A stretch of 64,000 bases of DNA. It comes from an uncultured Chlorobiaceae bacterium. GTDB lineage: Bacteria; Bacteroidota; Chlorobiia; Chlorobiales; Chlorobiaceae. Position numbers and translations under genes: made by a program. The notes beneath the pieces were generated by a model, which searched no databases, was not told where the DNA came from, and worked only from the letters and a program-made list of their open reading frames with translations. The DNA is taken from assembly GCA_903994455.1 (NCBI GenBank), contig CAJEXI010000007.1, positions 1-64,000 of the forward strand, read 5' to 3'. Of the stretch, positions 9,471 to 20,743 are shown one piece after another; the first letter of the stretch is position 1; every line of letters begins with the position of its first letter.

Positions 9471-10226
9471 TCAAATTCGGACGGGGATACCTCGTTGCCG
9501 GAGGTACTCCTTTGCTTCAAGGATGGAGTGCTGCCTGAAATGAAAAATAGAGGCGGCAAGAGCGGCATCGGCGCAGCCTTTGGTAAATCCTTCATAGAGA
9601 TGCTCAAGGCTTCCTGCGCCTCCTGATGCGATGACGGGAATATGCACCGAGGTTGAGACCTTGCAGAGAATATCGTTGTCGTAGCCCTCTTTTGTGCCAT
9701 CGCGATCCATGCTGGTCAAAAGAAGTTCCCCGGCACCGAGTTCCTGAACTTTCTGAGCCCATTCAATAGCTTCAAAGCTGGTTGGATTTTTACCTGAATG
9801 GGTATGGACAATGTAGTCGTTTCCGATTTTCTTGATGTCGATGGCAACCACAACTGCCTGGGATCCATATTTTTCTGCAATGCGGGTGATCAGAAGCGGG
9901 TCGTTGACGGCGGCAGTATTGACTGACACCTTGTCGGCACCATGCAGAAAAACCTCTTTGGCGCGTTCAACAGAACTGATTCCGCCCCCGACGGTCAGGG
10001 GGATAAAGATCTCGCCCGAAACTTTTAAGACCTCTTCAAGTGTCGTTTTACGGGATTCAAGCGATGCTGAAATATCAAGAAAAACAAGCTCGTCAGCCAG
10101 CTCGTTATTGTAGAAGCGTGCTTGCTCAAGGATGGAGCCCGCATCTCTTAACCCTTCAAAATTTATTCCTTTTACCACCCTGCCGTCACGCACATCGAGA
10201 CAGGGTATGATCCGCTTGGCTAACAT
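9471..10226 (-). CDS. hisF: Imidazole glycerol phosphate synthase, cyclase subunit HisF
   Basis: A 251-residue (beta-alpha)8-barrel enzyme. With the glutaminase HisH it converts PRFAR and ammonia to imidazole glycerol phosphate and AICAR in histidine synthesis. The catalytic D11 is in IPCLDVRDGRVVKG and the second catalytic aspartate in VVVAIDIKKIG. Phosphate-binding loops TVGGGISS and ASGGAGSLEH are present. Length is the normal family length. No other his gene is nearby, so histidine genes are scattered in this genome. It ends 27 bases from the convergent ppk2 stop. Confidence 0.96.
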   Translation of the reverse strand: MLAKRIIPCLDVRDGRVVKGINFEGLRDAGSILEQARFYNNELADELVFLDISASLESRKTTLEEVLKVSGEIFIPLTVGGGISSVERAKEVFLHGADKVSVNTAAVNDPLLITRIAEKYGSQAVVVAIDIKKIGNDYIVHTHSGKNPTSFEAIEWAQKVQELGAGELLLTSMDRDGTKEGYDNDILCKVSTSVHIPVIASGGAGSLEHLYEGFTKGCADAALAASIFHFRQHSILEAKEYLRQRGIPVRI

Positions 10227-10417
10227 GACTCACACAACTAAAATTCATTGTAAAAAACCTTGATGACAAGAAATCAATAAAGTTTGAACTCTACAACAAT
10301 ATTTTCAGATATCGCAATCTCTGGTTCTCTTTGGTGAGCTTTTATTATGATTGTCTGATGTTAAAAAAATCGCTATAATGGCACTGGTTTTTTAATAACT
10401 TTAAGCCCGGTTACACT

Positions 10418-10951
10418 ATGAATTTTAATCCATGGCATGATGTTGAGATAGGAGAAGATCAGCCGAATATCGTGACAGCCATTATCGAGATTTCGAAGGG
10501 CAGCAGAACGAAATATGAGCTTGACAAAAAAACCGGAATGCTGAAGCTTGACCGGGTACTTTTTTCCGCTGTTTTTTATCCGGCCAATTATGGTTTTATC
10601 CCGAAAACTCTCGGCGATGACCATGATCCGCTCGACATTCTTGTGATTTCCCAGTGTGACATTGTGCCAATGTGCATGGTGAGGGCAAGGGTAATCGGTG
10701 TTATGCGCATGATTGATCATGGAGAGGGTGATGACAAGATTATTGCTGTCGCTGAAGATGATGTCAGTATGAATAATATTCAAAATATTGACCAGTTGCC
10801 TCCGTACTTTGCCTCAGAGCTGAAGCACTTCTTTGAAGAGTACAAGTCGCTTGAGCAGAAAACTGTTCTTGTCGAAGAGTTTCAGAGTGCTGAAATTGCC
10901 CGACAGAGCATTGGCCATGCTATTGATAACTATAAAAAGGTCTATTGCTAA
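10418..10951 (+). CDS. ppa: Inorganic pyrophosphatase, family I
   Basis: A 177-residue soluble pyrophosphatase that hydrolyses PPi to two phosphates and so drives biosynthetic reactions. It carries the family I acidic metal site in [11 protein letters not shown], plus KYELDKKTG near the N-terminus and the Y-P-A-N-Y-G-F-I-P segment. Size matches the bacterial hexameric enzyme. The gene is monocistronic: a strong terminator follows at 10990-11034. Confidence 0.95.
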   Translation: MNFNPWHDVEIGEDQPNIVTAIIEISKGSRTKYELDKKTGMLKLDRVLFSAVFYPANYGFIPKTLGDDHDPLDILVISQCDIVPMCMVRARVIGVMRMIDHGEGDDKIIAVAEDDVSMNNIQNIDQLPPYFASELKHFFEEYKSLEQKTVLVEEFQSAEIARQSIGHAIDNYKKVYC

Positions 10952-10989
10952 GCTCAGTGCGTGAGTGTGTGCGATATGAAAATTTGACA

Positions 10990-11034
10990 AAAGAGAGGCG
11001 GCTACTGATTTTAATCAATGACCGCCTCTTTTTC
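10990..11034 (+). terminator. Rho-independent terminator after ppa
   Basis: GAGGCGG and CCGCCTC form a GC-rich stem, closed by a smaller TGATT/AATCA hairpin in the loop, and CTTTTT follows. It lies about 40 bases after the ppa stop and also separates it from the convergent aminotransferase gene. Confidence 0.8.
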
Positions 11035-11072
11035 GTGGTATGACTGCCCCTTCTTTGCAGTTCAAGAAGGGT

Positions 11073-12185
11073 TCAGGAGAGCAGAACGGAGCATATCTGC
11101 TCGATCTCCCCATCTTTCAGGTATGGGTGCATCGGGAGTGAAAAGATTCGTCTGCTCAGATCTTCAGATACGGGGAAATCTCCGGCGCTGTAACCAAGGA
11201 AGGTATAGGCTTTCTGCAGATGAAGAGGGATTTTATAGTAGATCATTGCAGGAATGCCAGCTTGCTGCATGGCCTGTATGAGCCGCTCACGCTCTTCACC
11301 CGACTCGGCAAGGAGCGAGTATTGTGCCCAGGCAGAGCGGTAGTTTTTGGGAATGCGGGGAACCACAAACTTTTCCTGCAATCGTCTACTGTAGGAGTCG
11401 GCGATGCGTTGGCGTGCTTCAAGTTCGTCATCAAAAATGGTGAGCTTTTCAAGAAGAACCGCCGCCTGGATGGAATCGAGCCGTCCGTTAATACCGATAC
11501 GGACGTTGTTGTATTTGTCGGCACCGCTGCCATGAACCCGTATTGACCTCAACAGGGCATCAAGCTCATCATCATCAGTGAAAATTGCTCCGCCATCACC
11601 ATAACAGCCAAGTGGTTTTGCCGGAAAAAACGAAGTGGCACCGACAAGTCCGAAACTTCCCGCTTTGTGTCCCCGAAAACTGCTGCCAAAGCTCTGGGCG
11701 GCATCTTCAAGAATCCATAGACTGTAATCGTCGGCGACAATTGAGAGTCGTTCATAATCTGCAGGCAGGCCGAACAGATCGACAGGAATGAGTGCTTTTG
11801 GTTTTAAGCCGCGCTGCACGGCTTCATCGACAGCATAGCCGACAAGTTCCGGGTCGATGTTGAAGGTATCGGGACGGACGTCAACAAAGAATGGGGTGGC
11901 TCCTGCGAGGCTGATCACTTCAGCCGTAGCGACAAAGGTAAATGGTGTTGTAATGACGGCATCACCCGGGCCGATGCCTTTGGCAAGCAGAGGCATGAGC
12001 AGGGCATCAGTTCCTGAAGAACAGGAGACGCAGTGACGTGACCCGACATAAGAGGCAAGTCGTGATTCCAGCTCAGTCACGTCCGGTCCCATGATGAACT
12101 GACCACTGTCGAGAATACCTTCAATGCGCTTGAGCAGTGATGTGCGTATACGCTCTTTTTGAGAAAGCAGGTCGATAAATTGCAT
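11073..12185 (-). CDS. DegT/DnrJ/EryC1/StrS-family sugar aminotransferase
   Basis: A 370-residue PLP-dependent aminotransferase of the sugar type. The PLP lysine is K190 in FFPAKPLG, with conserved SSGTDAL (57-63), EDAAQ (160-164) and GCYGDGGA segments. Such enzymes aminate keto-sugar nucleotides for surface polysaccharides; similarity to the WbpE/WlbC type (2,3-diamino-uronic acid synthesis) is my impression only. No companion sugar-nucleotide gene is adjacent. It is convergent with ppa, and divergent from mpl across about 180 bases. Confidence 0.88.
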   Translation of the reverse strand: MQFIDLLSQKERIRTSLLKRIEGILDSGQFIMGPDVTELESRLASYVGSRHCVSCSSGTDALLMPLLAKGIGPGDAVITTPFTFVATAEVISLAGATPFFVDVRPDTFNIDPELVGYAVDEAVQRGLKPKALIPVDLFGLPADYERLSIVADDYSLWILEDAAQSFGSSFRGHKAGSFGLVGATSFFPAKPLGCYGDGGAIFTDDDELDALLRSIRVHGSGADKYNNVRIGINGRLDSIQAAVLLEKLTIFDDELEARQRIADSYSRRLQEKFVVPRIPKNYRSAWAQYSLLAESGEERERLIQAMQQAGIPAMIYYKIPLHLQKAYTFLGYSAGDFPVSEDLSRRIFSLPMHPYLKDGEIEQICSVLLS

Positions 12186-12366
12186 AAGGTCTCTTTCTGT
12201 TGAAATCTTTTAAAACTGTTTGCTAAAATACAGATTCTTTCGGGATAGTTCCATGGTGCCATTCTGTTATTCTGCAAGTTTGACATTTTGCTCTCCTCCT
12301 CATTTTTTGTAACTACAGGCTACATAAGCCATCGTCATCTCAAGATAATTTGATTCAACCTCAACA

Positions 12367-13788
12367 ATGAGCTCTTTTTACTTTCTCGGAATCGGCGGAA
12401 CGGCTATGGCCTCGGTTGCCGTCGCACTTTCTCATGCAGGTCATGCCGTTACCGGTTCGGATACCCAGCTCTATCCTCCAATGAGCACCTATCTTGACGA
12501 TCACAATATTCGGTACTTCACCGGTTTTTCCGAGAAGAACCTCAAGGGTGCCTCACCTGACGCTCTCATTGTCGGCAATGCGATAAGCCGGGGAAATCCG
12601 GAACTCGAATATGCCCTTGACCATCATATTGAACTGATTTCCATGCCGGATCTGGTTCGTCGTCACCTGATCGGCGAGAATACCTCAGTGGTGGTTGCCG
12701 GTACGCATGGCAAAACAACGACAACATCTCTGGTTGCCTGGCTGCTTGAAGATGGAGGTCTTAAACCGGGATTTCTGGTTGGTGGCATTCCTGAAAACTT
12801 TTCCATTGGCTGCAGGGCTTCGGGACGCAGCGAGGAGGGCTTTTTTGTGACGGAAGGTGATGAGTACGATACCGCCTTTTTTGACAAACGAAGCAAATTT
12901 TTACTCTATCGCCCTGATATTGCCATTATTAATAATATCGAATTTGACCATGCCGATATTTTTGATTCTCTTGAAGATATCAAGCGCAGTTTCAGGCTTT
13001 TTGTCAACCTGATTCCCCGAAGTGGTACGCTTTTCGTGAATGGTGACGATCCGGTTGCTGTTGCTGTTGCCGCCGGGGCATTCTGCAACGTTGAACGGTT
13101 TGGTTTAAGCGCGGAGTCGGAGTGGAGCGCCCGCAATATTGTTGTCGACGGCGAAGCTTCAACCTTTGATCTTGTTTATCACGGGAGCTGTCTGGGCTCC
13201 ATTAGTGTTCCGCTTTTCGGTCATTACAATATTTTGAATACCCTTGCGGCCATTGCGGCAGCAACTCGCACGGGTCTTCCGTTTGATGCTATAGCACGAG
13301 CCCTGCCCCGTTTCAAGCGTCCCAAAAGACGGATGGAAATTGTTGGAACCTATCCCCGGAACATCACCCTTATCGAGGATTTTGCTCACCATCCGACAGC
13401 CATCAGGGTAACACTTGAAGCGCTCGGGCAGCTTTATGCCGGGCGCAGGATTATCACCTGCTTTGAACCCCGATCAAACACCACGACCCGAAATATTTTT
13501 CAGCAGGAGCTTGCAGAATGTTTTGGGCCAGCCTCTGTTGTGGTTATGGGAAAGGTTCACCGGCCGGAGCGTTATCTGCCCGACAAGTCCCTCAATACCA
13601 CTCGACTAAAAGAGGAGCTTGAACAGCAGGGGAAAAGTGTTTTTCTTGCCGGTCAGGGCTCTGCAAACTATCCTGCCGATATTGTTGAATTTCTTCAACC
13701 GCAACAGAGAGAGGGAGATGTTGTTGTTCTGCTCAGTAACGGAAGCTTTGGGGGATTGAAAAACTTGTTGATAGAGAGTTTGGGGTGA
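12367..13788 (+). CDS. mpl: UDP-MurNAc:L-Ala-gamma-D-Glu-meso-Dap ligase Mpl
   Basis: A 473-residue Mur-ligase-family enzyme that attaches recycled murein tripeptide to UDP-MurNAc. It shows the N-terminal Rossmann-like loop GIGGTAMASVA, the ATP loop AGTHGKTTTTS (near residue 113) and the C-terminal substrate-binding segment CFEPRSNTTTRN typical of Mpl rather than MurC. The other Mur genes are not in the window, in keeping with a recycling enzyme outside the division cluster. A hairpin at 13823-13854 lies downstream. Confidence 0.9.
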   Translation: MSSFYFLGIGGTAMASVAVALSHAGHAVTGSDTQLYPPMSTYLDDHNIRYFTGFSEKNLKGASPDALIVGNAISRGNPELEYALDHHIELISMPDLVRRHLIGENTSVVVAGTHGKTTTTSLVAWLLEDGGLKPGFLVGGIPENFSIGCRASGRSEEGFFVTEGDEYDTAFFDKRSKFLLYRPDIAIINNIEFDHADIFDSLEDIKRSFRLFVNLIPRSGTLFVNGDDPVAVAVAAGAFCNVERFGLSAESEWSARNIVVDGEASTFDLVYHGSCLGSISVPLFGHYNILNTLAAIAAATRTGLPFDAIARALPRFKRPKRRMEIVGTYPRNITLIEDFAHHPTAIRVTLEALGQLYAGRRIITCFEPRSNTTTRNIFQQELAECFGPASVVVMGKVHRPERYLPDKSLNTTRLKEELEQQGKSVFLAGQGSANYPADIVEFLQPQQREGDVVVLLSNGSFGGLKNLLIESLG

Positions 13789-13822
13789 GTGCGGGCACCT
13801 CGATAAGCGCTTCGTGCTCCTC

Positions 13823-13854
13823 GGTGTCTGGATTTGGCCAGTGCGCCGGACACC
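13823..13854 (+). other. Hairpin downstream of mpl
   Basis: GGTGTCTGG and CCGGACACC can pair (eight of nine positions as Watson-Crick pairs plus one G-U) around a 14-base loop. No T-run follows, so it is at best a weak terminator or transcript-end stabiliser. Confidence 0.35.
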
Positions 13855-13971
13855 TGTTTGAACGCAATTGTGACGCAAAAAAGCTTGATCGGATTGCTCG
13901 AAAAAATATTAGTGCTGTACAAAAGAATTCTGGTTTTAAATTGTCTTTATAAGTAGTATTTTGAGAGATGA

Positions 13972-15042
<1,071 letters not shown>

Positions 15043-15066
15043 AAGCCACTCTTCAGAGAGTTAAAT

Positions 15067-15102
15067 TTAAAAAGGCGCTCTCACAGGGCGCTTTTTTTTA
15101 TA
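15067..15102 (+). terminator. Rho-independent terminator after gap
   Basis: Complementary arms centred on GGCGCTCT and AGGGCGCT, with two G-U pairs, enclose a three-base loop. A run of eight T follows, 25 bases after the gap stop. Confidence 0.8.
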
Positions 15103-15157
15103 CTTTGCTTTTTTACTCTTTCAAGTCCAGTGTTTCAACGCAACTATTTTTTTCCCT

Positions 15158-15634
15158 ATGACACACACCGCTACCACACCCATGAGAGCCATCATTCTCT
15201 TCGACAGCAAGAGTTCAGGTGGCTCAACTGACAGACTTATTGATTCAATCGGTCAGAAACTTGCCGACACAGGAGCTTATGTGGAAAAGGCAAAATGCAA
15301 GAGTACCGGCGATTACAGTTTTGTCAAGGATTTTGATGTCGTTATCATGGGTGCCCCGATTTACTATCTCGTGGTCTCATCAGAGCTTCTTGGTGCCTTG
15401 ATGCAAAGTAACCTGAAAAGCTCCCTTCAAGGGAAAAAAATTGCGCTTTTCCTTACCTGCGGCAGTCCTGAGCTGATGGCAAATCTCCTCTATCTTCCAC
15501 AGTTGAAACTTAACCTGATTGGCAGCACTATTCTTGCCGAAAAAATTTTTGCCCCGGATCAAATTTCAGATCCTGCTGTTATAGCCAGGTATGTTGATGA
15601 GCTGAATGATGCCTATCGAAAAGGCCTGCAATAA
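15158..15634 (+). CDS. Flavodoxin-like domain protein
   Basis: A 158-residue protein (150 if ATG 15182 is used, which places the first beta strand MRAIILFDSKSSGGST at the N-terminus). The loop SKSSGGSTDRL after the first strand matches the FMN-phosphate loop of flavodoxins, and VVIMGAPIYY matches the third-strand loop that flanks the flavin. It is probably an FMN-binding electron carrier or NAD(P)H-dependent reductase of the flavodoxin fold; the partner is unknown. Its terminator hairpin starts inside the last codons. Confidence 0.7.
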   Translation: MTHTATTPMRAIILFDSKSSGGSTDRLIDSIGQKLADTGAYVEKAKCKSTGDYSFVKDFDVVIMGAPIYYLVVSSELLGALMQSNLKSSLQGKKIALFLTCGSPELMANLLYLPQLKLNLIGSTILAEKIFAPDQISDPAVIARYVDELNDAYRKGLQ

Positions 15635-15645
15635 ACAGGCCTTTT
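15619..15645 (+). terminator. Terminator overlapping the flavodoxin gene stop
   Basis: AAAAGGCCTG and CAGGCCTTTT form a perfect ten-base-pair stem with a seven-base loop. The stem begins within the last codons, so the stop codon lies inside the structure. The hairpin is symmetrical and could also stop transcripts of the convergent dnaJ operon. Confidence 0.85.
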
Positions 15646-15673
15646 CTTGCGGATTCTCTTTTACCACAAAGTG

Positions 15674-16873
15674 TTAACTGAAAATATCGCGGGCTTTTTC
15701 AAAAAAACTTTTGGCATCCTTGTCATTATGGGCTGAGGGTGAAATTCCTGACGATTTCTTCATCTCCTTCAAAAGATCCCTGTCCTGATGAGAGAGATCT
15801 TTGGGGACAAAGACATTGACTTTTACATACTGATCACCACGGCCTGATCCCTTCAGATGGCCAATGCCATGACCGGGAATGCGGAGCCTGGTCTCCGGCT
15901 GTGTCGAGGGAGGAATGGTAAGCTTGACGGCTCCATCAAGAGTCGGGACATCGACTTTCGTGCCAAGCACAAGATCCGGGAAACTGACGGCAAGGGTATA
16001 GATAACATCGTTGCCCTGACGGGAAAAGAGCTCATGCGGAATCTCCTCAAGGACCACAATCAGGTCTCCGGCAGTGCCGCCTCTTGGGCCAGCATTGCCC
16101 TGACCGCGCATGGTCAGGTAGTTCCCGTTCTCGACACCTGACGGAACCGTAATTTTGACGGTCACCTCTCCGAGTTTAATCCCTTCACCGTAACAGGCGG
16201 GACAGCGCTCCTTGATAACCCGGCCTTCGCCTCCGCATGTCGGACATGCAGCAATGTTGACAAACTGGCCAAACATGGTTTTGGATACCTGCCGAACCTC
16301 ACCGCTGCCGTGGCAGGTCTGACAAACCTCGGTAGCTCCAGATTTTGAGCCACTGCCGTTGCACTCCTTGCAGGTAACCTGTTTTTTGATTTTCAGGGTC
16401 TTTTCAACGCCTTTGGCAATCTCTTCAAGGGTCAGTTTGAGACGGATTTTCAGGTCAGTTCCGTGAATGCCGCCTTGCGAGCGTCCTCTTCTGGCATTAC
16501 CTCCGCCGAAAGCCTCTTCAAAGCCAAAAGGAGAACCACCAGCACCACCTCTGCCTCTTCCGCCAGTGAACATGTCGTTGAAGGCGCTGAAAATATCATT
16601 GATATCTGCGCCACCGGCGTGCTGTCCGCCGCCACCCGATGCAGCCGAAGAGCCGACACCCGCATGGCCAAACTGATCATAACGACGTCGCTTGTCATCA
16701 TTGCTCAGCACTTCATAAGCTTCGTTCACCTCCTTGAAGTGCTCCTCGGCATCCTTGTTATCAGGATTTTTATCGGGATGAAACTGCAAGGCCAGCTTCC
16801 GGTATGCTTTTTTTATTTCGTCCTTGGTAGCCGCTTTGCTGACACCAAGAACTTCATAATACTCTTTCTTCAT
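15674..16873 (-). CDS. dnaJ: Chaperone DnaJ (Hsp40)
   Basis: A 399-residue type I J-protein that stimulates the ATPase of DnaK. The J domain with HPD (LQFHPDKNP) occupies residues 1-70. It is followed by a Gly-rich linker ([12 protein letters not shown]), four CxxCxGxG-type zinc repeats ([32 protein letters not shown]) and the C-terminal substrate-binding domains. It is the last gene of hrcA-grpE-dnaJ, 35 bases after grpE. DnaK itself is not in the window. Confidence 0.97.
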   Translation of the reverse strand: MKKEYYEVLGVSKAATKDEIKKAYRKLALQFHPDKNPDNKDAEEHFKEVNEAYEVLSNDDKRRRYDQFGHAGVGSSAASGGGGQHAGGADINDIFSAFNDMFTGGRGRGGAGGSPFGFEEAFGGGNARRGRSQGGIHGTDLKIRLKLTLEEIAKGVEKTLKIKKQVTCKECNGSGSKSGATEVCQTCHGSGEVRQVSKTMFGQFVNIAACPTCGGEGRVIKERCPACYGEGIKLGEVTVKITVPSGVENGNYLTMRGQGNAGPRGGTAGDLIVVLEEIPHELFSRQGNDVIYTLAVSFPDLVLGTKVDVPTLDGAVKLTIPPSTQPETRLRIPGHGIGHLKGSGRGDQYVKVNVFVPKDLSHQDRDLLKEMKKSSGISPSAHNDKDAKSFFEKARDIFS

Positions 16874-16908
16874 AATTGCATTTCGATTCAGTGTAATAAA
16901 ACTCTCTG

Positions 16909-17511
16909 CTATCTGGCGACAATAACCTTCGCATGCCTGATGACCTTCTCACCAAGCAGATAGCCAGTCTGGTACTCATCAATAATGGTGTCTGGCTCTG
17001 CTTCAGGATGATCAATCTGTGAAATAGCTTCATGGAAGTTCACATCAAGCTTCATTCCTTTTGATTCAATAGGGTTAACTCCCTTTTCAGCAAGCCACTT
17101 CTCAAGATTTTTTTTCACAAGATTTACTCCCTCAATATAGGGCCGTGCCTCATTTGATATTTCAGAGTCCAGGGGAGCATACTGGAGAAGCCGTTTGACA
17201 TCATCAAAAACCGGAAGCAGTTCCCTGATGATATTTTCAAGAGCTCTCGATGAGGCCATCATGGTCTCGCGTTCTTTCTGCTTACGGAAATTTTCAAAAT
17301 CGGCAGCTTTGCGCAGCAGTTCGTCACGGTACTTGTTTGCCTGCTCTGTCTGCTTGTTCAGTTCCGTTTCAAGTTCAGCTATTCTTGCCAAAGAAGGCTC
17401 CGTTTCCTCTGAAGGCAGTTCCCGGAAGATATCGCCTTCACTCACCATATTCAGATAGTCCTCTGAATACTCTTTATAGCTATCAGATTCGTTCGTTACA
17501 GTTGTTGTCAT
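16909..17511 (-). CDS. grpE: Nucleotide exchange factor GrpE
   Basis: A 200-residue GrpE that releases ADP from DnaK. An acidic, variable N-terminus precedes a long coiled coil (about residues 48-85), then the conserved core [10 protein letters not shown] and the C-terminal beta domain ending with [16 protein letters not shown]. It sits between hrcA (18 bases upstream) and dnaJ, the usual heat-shock order. Confidence 0.96.
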   Translation of the reverse strand: MTTTVTNESDSYKEYSEDYLNMVSEGDIFRELPSEETEPSLARIAELETELNKQTEQANKYRDELLRKAADFENFRKQKERETMMASSRALENIIRELLPVFDDVKRLLQYAPLDSEISNEARPYIEGVNLVKKNLEKWLAEKGVNPIESKGMKLDVNFHEAISQIDHPEAEPDTIIDEYQTGYLLGEKVIRHAKVIVAR

Positions 17512-17529
17512 AGCATACGTTACGTTTTA

Positions 17530-18585
17530 TTAGTTAACGCCGGACAGCGTTGTCGAAAGGCTGCCAGCCATATAATTGAGAACGCGCACGGCGTGCTCAT
17601 AATCCATTCTTTTCGGTCCAAGAATTCCAAGTTTACCAACCATATTGCCAACATAATAGGGAGCTGAAACAATGGTCAGATCTTCAGCCTGTCGTTCAGA
17701 GTTTTCCTTTCCAATCGTGATGGTAATATCCATGCGTGAAGGCCCGTTATTTTCAACAAGCTTTGCCATACTGAACTTATCCTCAATCATGGTGATAAGC
17801 TCCCGAACCTTTTCAGGCTGCTTGAATTCCGGCTGATCGACAATGTATTCGGCACCGGATATGTAGAGTCTTTCAAAAACAGGTGATTCGTCAAAAAGAG
17901 TTCCCGCAGAGCGCACAATAAGATTTTTCAGTGCATTGTCGCAACTGCAATCTGACAGACGTCGGGTAATTGATCGACGAATTTCGGCAAGTGTCAGCCC
18001 CGAAAGCCGCTGATTGAGCACCTCGACAACCTCATTGACGGTTTGCCGGGAGAGTTCAAAATCGAGTTCCATGACAATGGTCTTGACAAACAGAGACTGA
18101 ATGGAGAGGATAACCATCATTCGTGTTGAACTCAGCAACACCAGATCAAGTTTTTCAAAAATAGCATTTGAGAGCGTTGGTGACAAAACGACACTCAGTT
18201 GCCGCGAAATCGTACCGAGCACCTTGACTGCCGACAGGAGAACATCCGAAGAGGTTCCCTTGCGATCTATGCTGATTTGGCCGATATTGGCCTCCATTCT
18301 TTTTTTTTCCCTCTCGTCAAGGCACTGAAAGGTCATAATGAGATCAACGTAATAGCGATATCCCTTGTCGGTCGGAATTCTTCCCGCTGAGGTATGCGGC
18401 TGGCTGATATAGCCTGCATCTTCAAGCTCGGCCATGACATTGCGTATTGTGGCATCAGAAAAACCAAGATTATAATTTCTGGCAATATACCTTGAACCCA
18501 CCGGAGCGGCGGTGACCACATAAGCCTGGATAATAATACCCAGTACCTGACGTTCCCTTCCATTGAGTTCACGAGAATCCATCAA
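17530..18585 (-). CDS. hrcA: Heat-inducible transcription repressor HrcA
   Basis: A 351-residue repressor that binds CIRCE operators and depends on GroEL for activity. The N-terminal winged helix contains [28 protein letters not shown]-type sequence, the hallmark of HrcA, followed by a GAF-like core and a dimerisation insert. It is the first gene of hrcA-grpE-dnaJ. A perfect CIRCE site is found in front of groES (54115-54141), but no match is seen in the 150 bases upstream of this gene. Confidence 0.95.
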   Translation of the reverse strand: MMDSRELNGRERQVLGIIIQAYVVTAAPVGSRYIARNYNLGFSDATIRNVMAELEDAGYISQPHTSAGRIPTDKGYRYYVDLIMTFQCLDEREKKRMEANIGQISIDRKGTSSDVLLSAVKVLGTISRQLSVVLSPTLSNAIFEKLDLVLLSSTRMMVILSIQSLFVKTIVMELDFELSRQTVNEVVEVLNQRLSGLTLAEIRRSITRRLSDCSCDNALKNLIVRSAGTLFDESPVFERLYISGAEYIVDQPEFKQPEKVRELITMIEDKFSMAKLVENNGPSRMDITITIGKENSERQAEDLTIVSAPYYVGNMVGKLGILGPKRMDYEHAVRVLNYMAGSLSTTLSGVN

Positions 18586-18732
18586 CGTCCATCATCGTAA
18601 TTAAGTGGTCAATAAACAGGTGAATTTAAAAAATCTATTCGTTTCTGCACCTTCTCGAATGCTACTGATAATAAAGCATTATTATTATAGCGCAGCAACG
18701 GTGATTTAACAAAAAAAAACAGTGAGCACTTT

Positions 18733-19623
18733 TCAGCCAGGACTTCCTGAAATAATCCTGTCAAAGCCGGAATAATCCTTTGAGACTGTTATGCCGGTAA
18801 ATCCATAAAATACCATCAGTTCTGAGACCGCAGCCGCTCCATCAGCATGCAGTTCCATACAGAGCGTTCCCCCCGGAGTGAGAAGTGATGGTGCCAGCAC
18901 AGCAATTGCCTTGTAACACTCTGTCCCTTCGGGGGTGGTCAATGCGGTTTCCGGTTCGTATTGCCGCACCTCTCGCTGAAGCTGTTCCCATTCTGCACGG
19001 GGAATATAGGGCGGATTGGAGACAATCAGGTCATAATGGTTCTCTGGCAACCTTGCAGCAACGTGTTCATCAAACATATTGGCAAGAATGAAGGTTATCT
19101 GCGATTCCACTCCATGCCTGGCGGCATTTTCGCGAGCAACGGCAAGGGCATCGGGTGAGCAATCGAGAGCAGTAACCTTGAATGCAGGGCAGAGCTTTGC
19201 CATGGTTATGGCTATACAGCCGCTTCCTGTCCCAATATCAAGCACCCGTGCCTCTGCCGGGCCACCCCGACTGGGAATACCAAGAGATGTAAAAGCATAT
19301 TCCACAAGCAGTTCAGTTTCCGGACGGGGGATAAGAACCCCTTCATTAACCGTGAACCGTAACCCGTAAAAGTACTGTTCTCCAATGATATACTGCACCG
19401 GTCGGCCATCAAGCCGCTGTCGGCAAAGTTTCCGGAAGCGATCAAGCTCATCCTGATAAACCGGTCTGTCATGATGCAGATAGAGCTGAAGCCGATTCAG
19501 GGAGAGAACATGTCCCAGAAGAAGTTCCGAGCTTATTCGAGGCTCATCAACATTTTTTGTCGTAAAAAAATCGGCAGTTGTCTTGAGCAGTTCAACAACG
19601 TGCCACTCTTTCAGCTCGTCCAT
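18733..19623 (-). CDS. prmC: Release factor glutamine methyltransferase PrmC
   Basis: A 296-residue SAM-dependent methyltransferase that methylates the GGQ glutamine of peptide release factors. The N-terminal helical domain is followed by the SAM-binding motif VLDIGTGSGCIAI (near 123) and the catalytic NPPY motif in DLIVSNPPYIPRAEW. Length fits the family. It is not next to prfA as in many bacteria. Its stop lies about 150 bases from the hrcA start, so it may have its own promoter. Confidence 0.94.
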   Translation of the reverse strand: MDELKEWHVVELLKTTADFFTTKNVDEPRISSELLLGHVLSLNRLQLYLHHDRPVYQDELDRFRKLCRQRLDGRPVQYIIGEQYFYGLRFTVNEGVLIPRPETELLVEYAFTSLGIPSRGGPAEARVLDIGTGSGCIAITMAKLCPAFKVTALDCSPDALAVARENAARHGVESQITFILANMFDEHVAARLPENHYDLIVSNPPYIPRAEWEQLQREVRQYEPETALTTPEGTECYKAIAVLAPSLLTPGGTLCMELHADGAAAVSELMVFYGFTGITVSKDYSGFDRIISGSPG

Positions 19624-19821
19624 TCCTCTCTGTTAAACCAAACATTAATCCAGGCGCTTTTTGAAGCTCCGATTGAGCAAACAAGAAGCACGAATATACA
19701 TCCGACACATCGTTTTAAAAAGATGATGGTTGAGTAACTTTGCAAATAGTACATTGCACCTGTAAGTACTCTCTCTTTTTTTGCGCAAAACAGTGGCCAC
19801 TATAACCGATATAACATTACG

Positions 19822-20562
19822 ATGAACAAAGTCCTGCTTACATTTTTTCTCCTTCTCCTTGCTTTCATCAACAGCAACAGTGCTTCAGGCACTTCAAAAT
19901 TTATCGGTTCTATGGATATGGCTCTTACCATGCCAAATGGTACCGCTACGGTCACCTATCTTTTTGGTCAGAACAGGCAACGGATGGATATGGTGATGCA
20001 GATGGATAAAATACCTGACCAGCTCAAGACAACCGTTATCACGAAGGCGACCCAACCAGATGTCGCTTACATTATCAACCACCAGACCAGAAATTACAGC
20101 ATGGTCAACCTCCGAACCGCTGCGGAAAATGCCATGCTGCTTGATTTCGACAGCAACTATACCCTTGCCAAAGCAGGTAAACAAACCATTAAAGGCTACA
20201 ATTGCGAGCACATCATTCTGACCAGCACCACCGAAAAACTGGAGTTCTGGGTAACGCGCAGCCTTGGCGATTTCTCGACGTTCAGAATTTTGCAGACACA
20301 GAATCCTCGTCTTTCCAATACCAAACTGTCAAAAACCCTAAGCGCAGCCGGTATTGAGGGGTTCCCCGTCAAGATTGTGCAACATAACGACAATGGCCCA
20401 TACATCATGGAGCTTACCCGCATTTCAGAAAAAGCAGTTGCACCATCACTTTTTACCATACCAGCAGGCTATCAGAAAATTGCAGATACTCAGAAACCTC
20501 TTGGAAGCCAGCAGAAAGAGCATTTGAAAAGTCTTATCGAAAAGATGAAAAAGTTTGAATAG
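19822..20562 (+). CDS. Secreted DUF4412-like protein
   Basis: A 246-residue protein with an N-terminal signal peptide (hydrophobic residues 4-17, likely cleavage after about 22). The rest is beta-rich: FIGSMDMALTMPNGTATVTYLFG, then QRMDMVM and a middle segment with GYNCEHIILTS and LEFWVTRSLG. This layout is that of DUF4412/LolA-like periplasmic proteins that may bind lipids. Function is unknown. It is a single gene between prmC (opposite strand) and proS. Confidence 0.65.
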   Translation: MNKVLLTFFLLLLAFINSNSASGTSKFIGSMDMALTMPNGTATVTYLFGQNRQRMDMVMQMDKIPDQLKTTVITKATQPDVAYIINHQTRNYSMVNLRTAAENAMLLDFDSNYTLAKAGKQTIKGYNCEHIILTSTTEKLEFWVTRSLGDFSTFRILQTQNPRLSNTKLSKTLSAAGIEGFPVKIVQHNDNGPYIMELTRISEKAVAPSLFTIPAGYQKIADTQKPLGSQQKEHLKSLIEKMKKFE

Positions 20563-20743
20563 CCCTGATGCCCGGCATTCGGGAAAGCATCACGGGTTCA
20601 GCTTTTTTTGCATCCATGAACCGACTTTTTTGTATGTTCCATGAAAGGTTTTTCTGCTTTTCCAGGATTTTTCTCTGACGGACAGGCAGGAACCCACTAT
20701 TAATCAGCGCTCTTCTCCTAACACCATCAAATTTACAAGTAAC

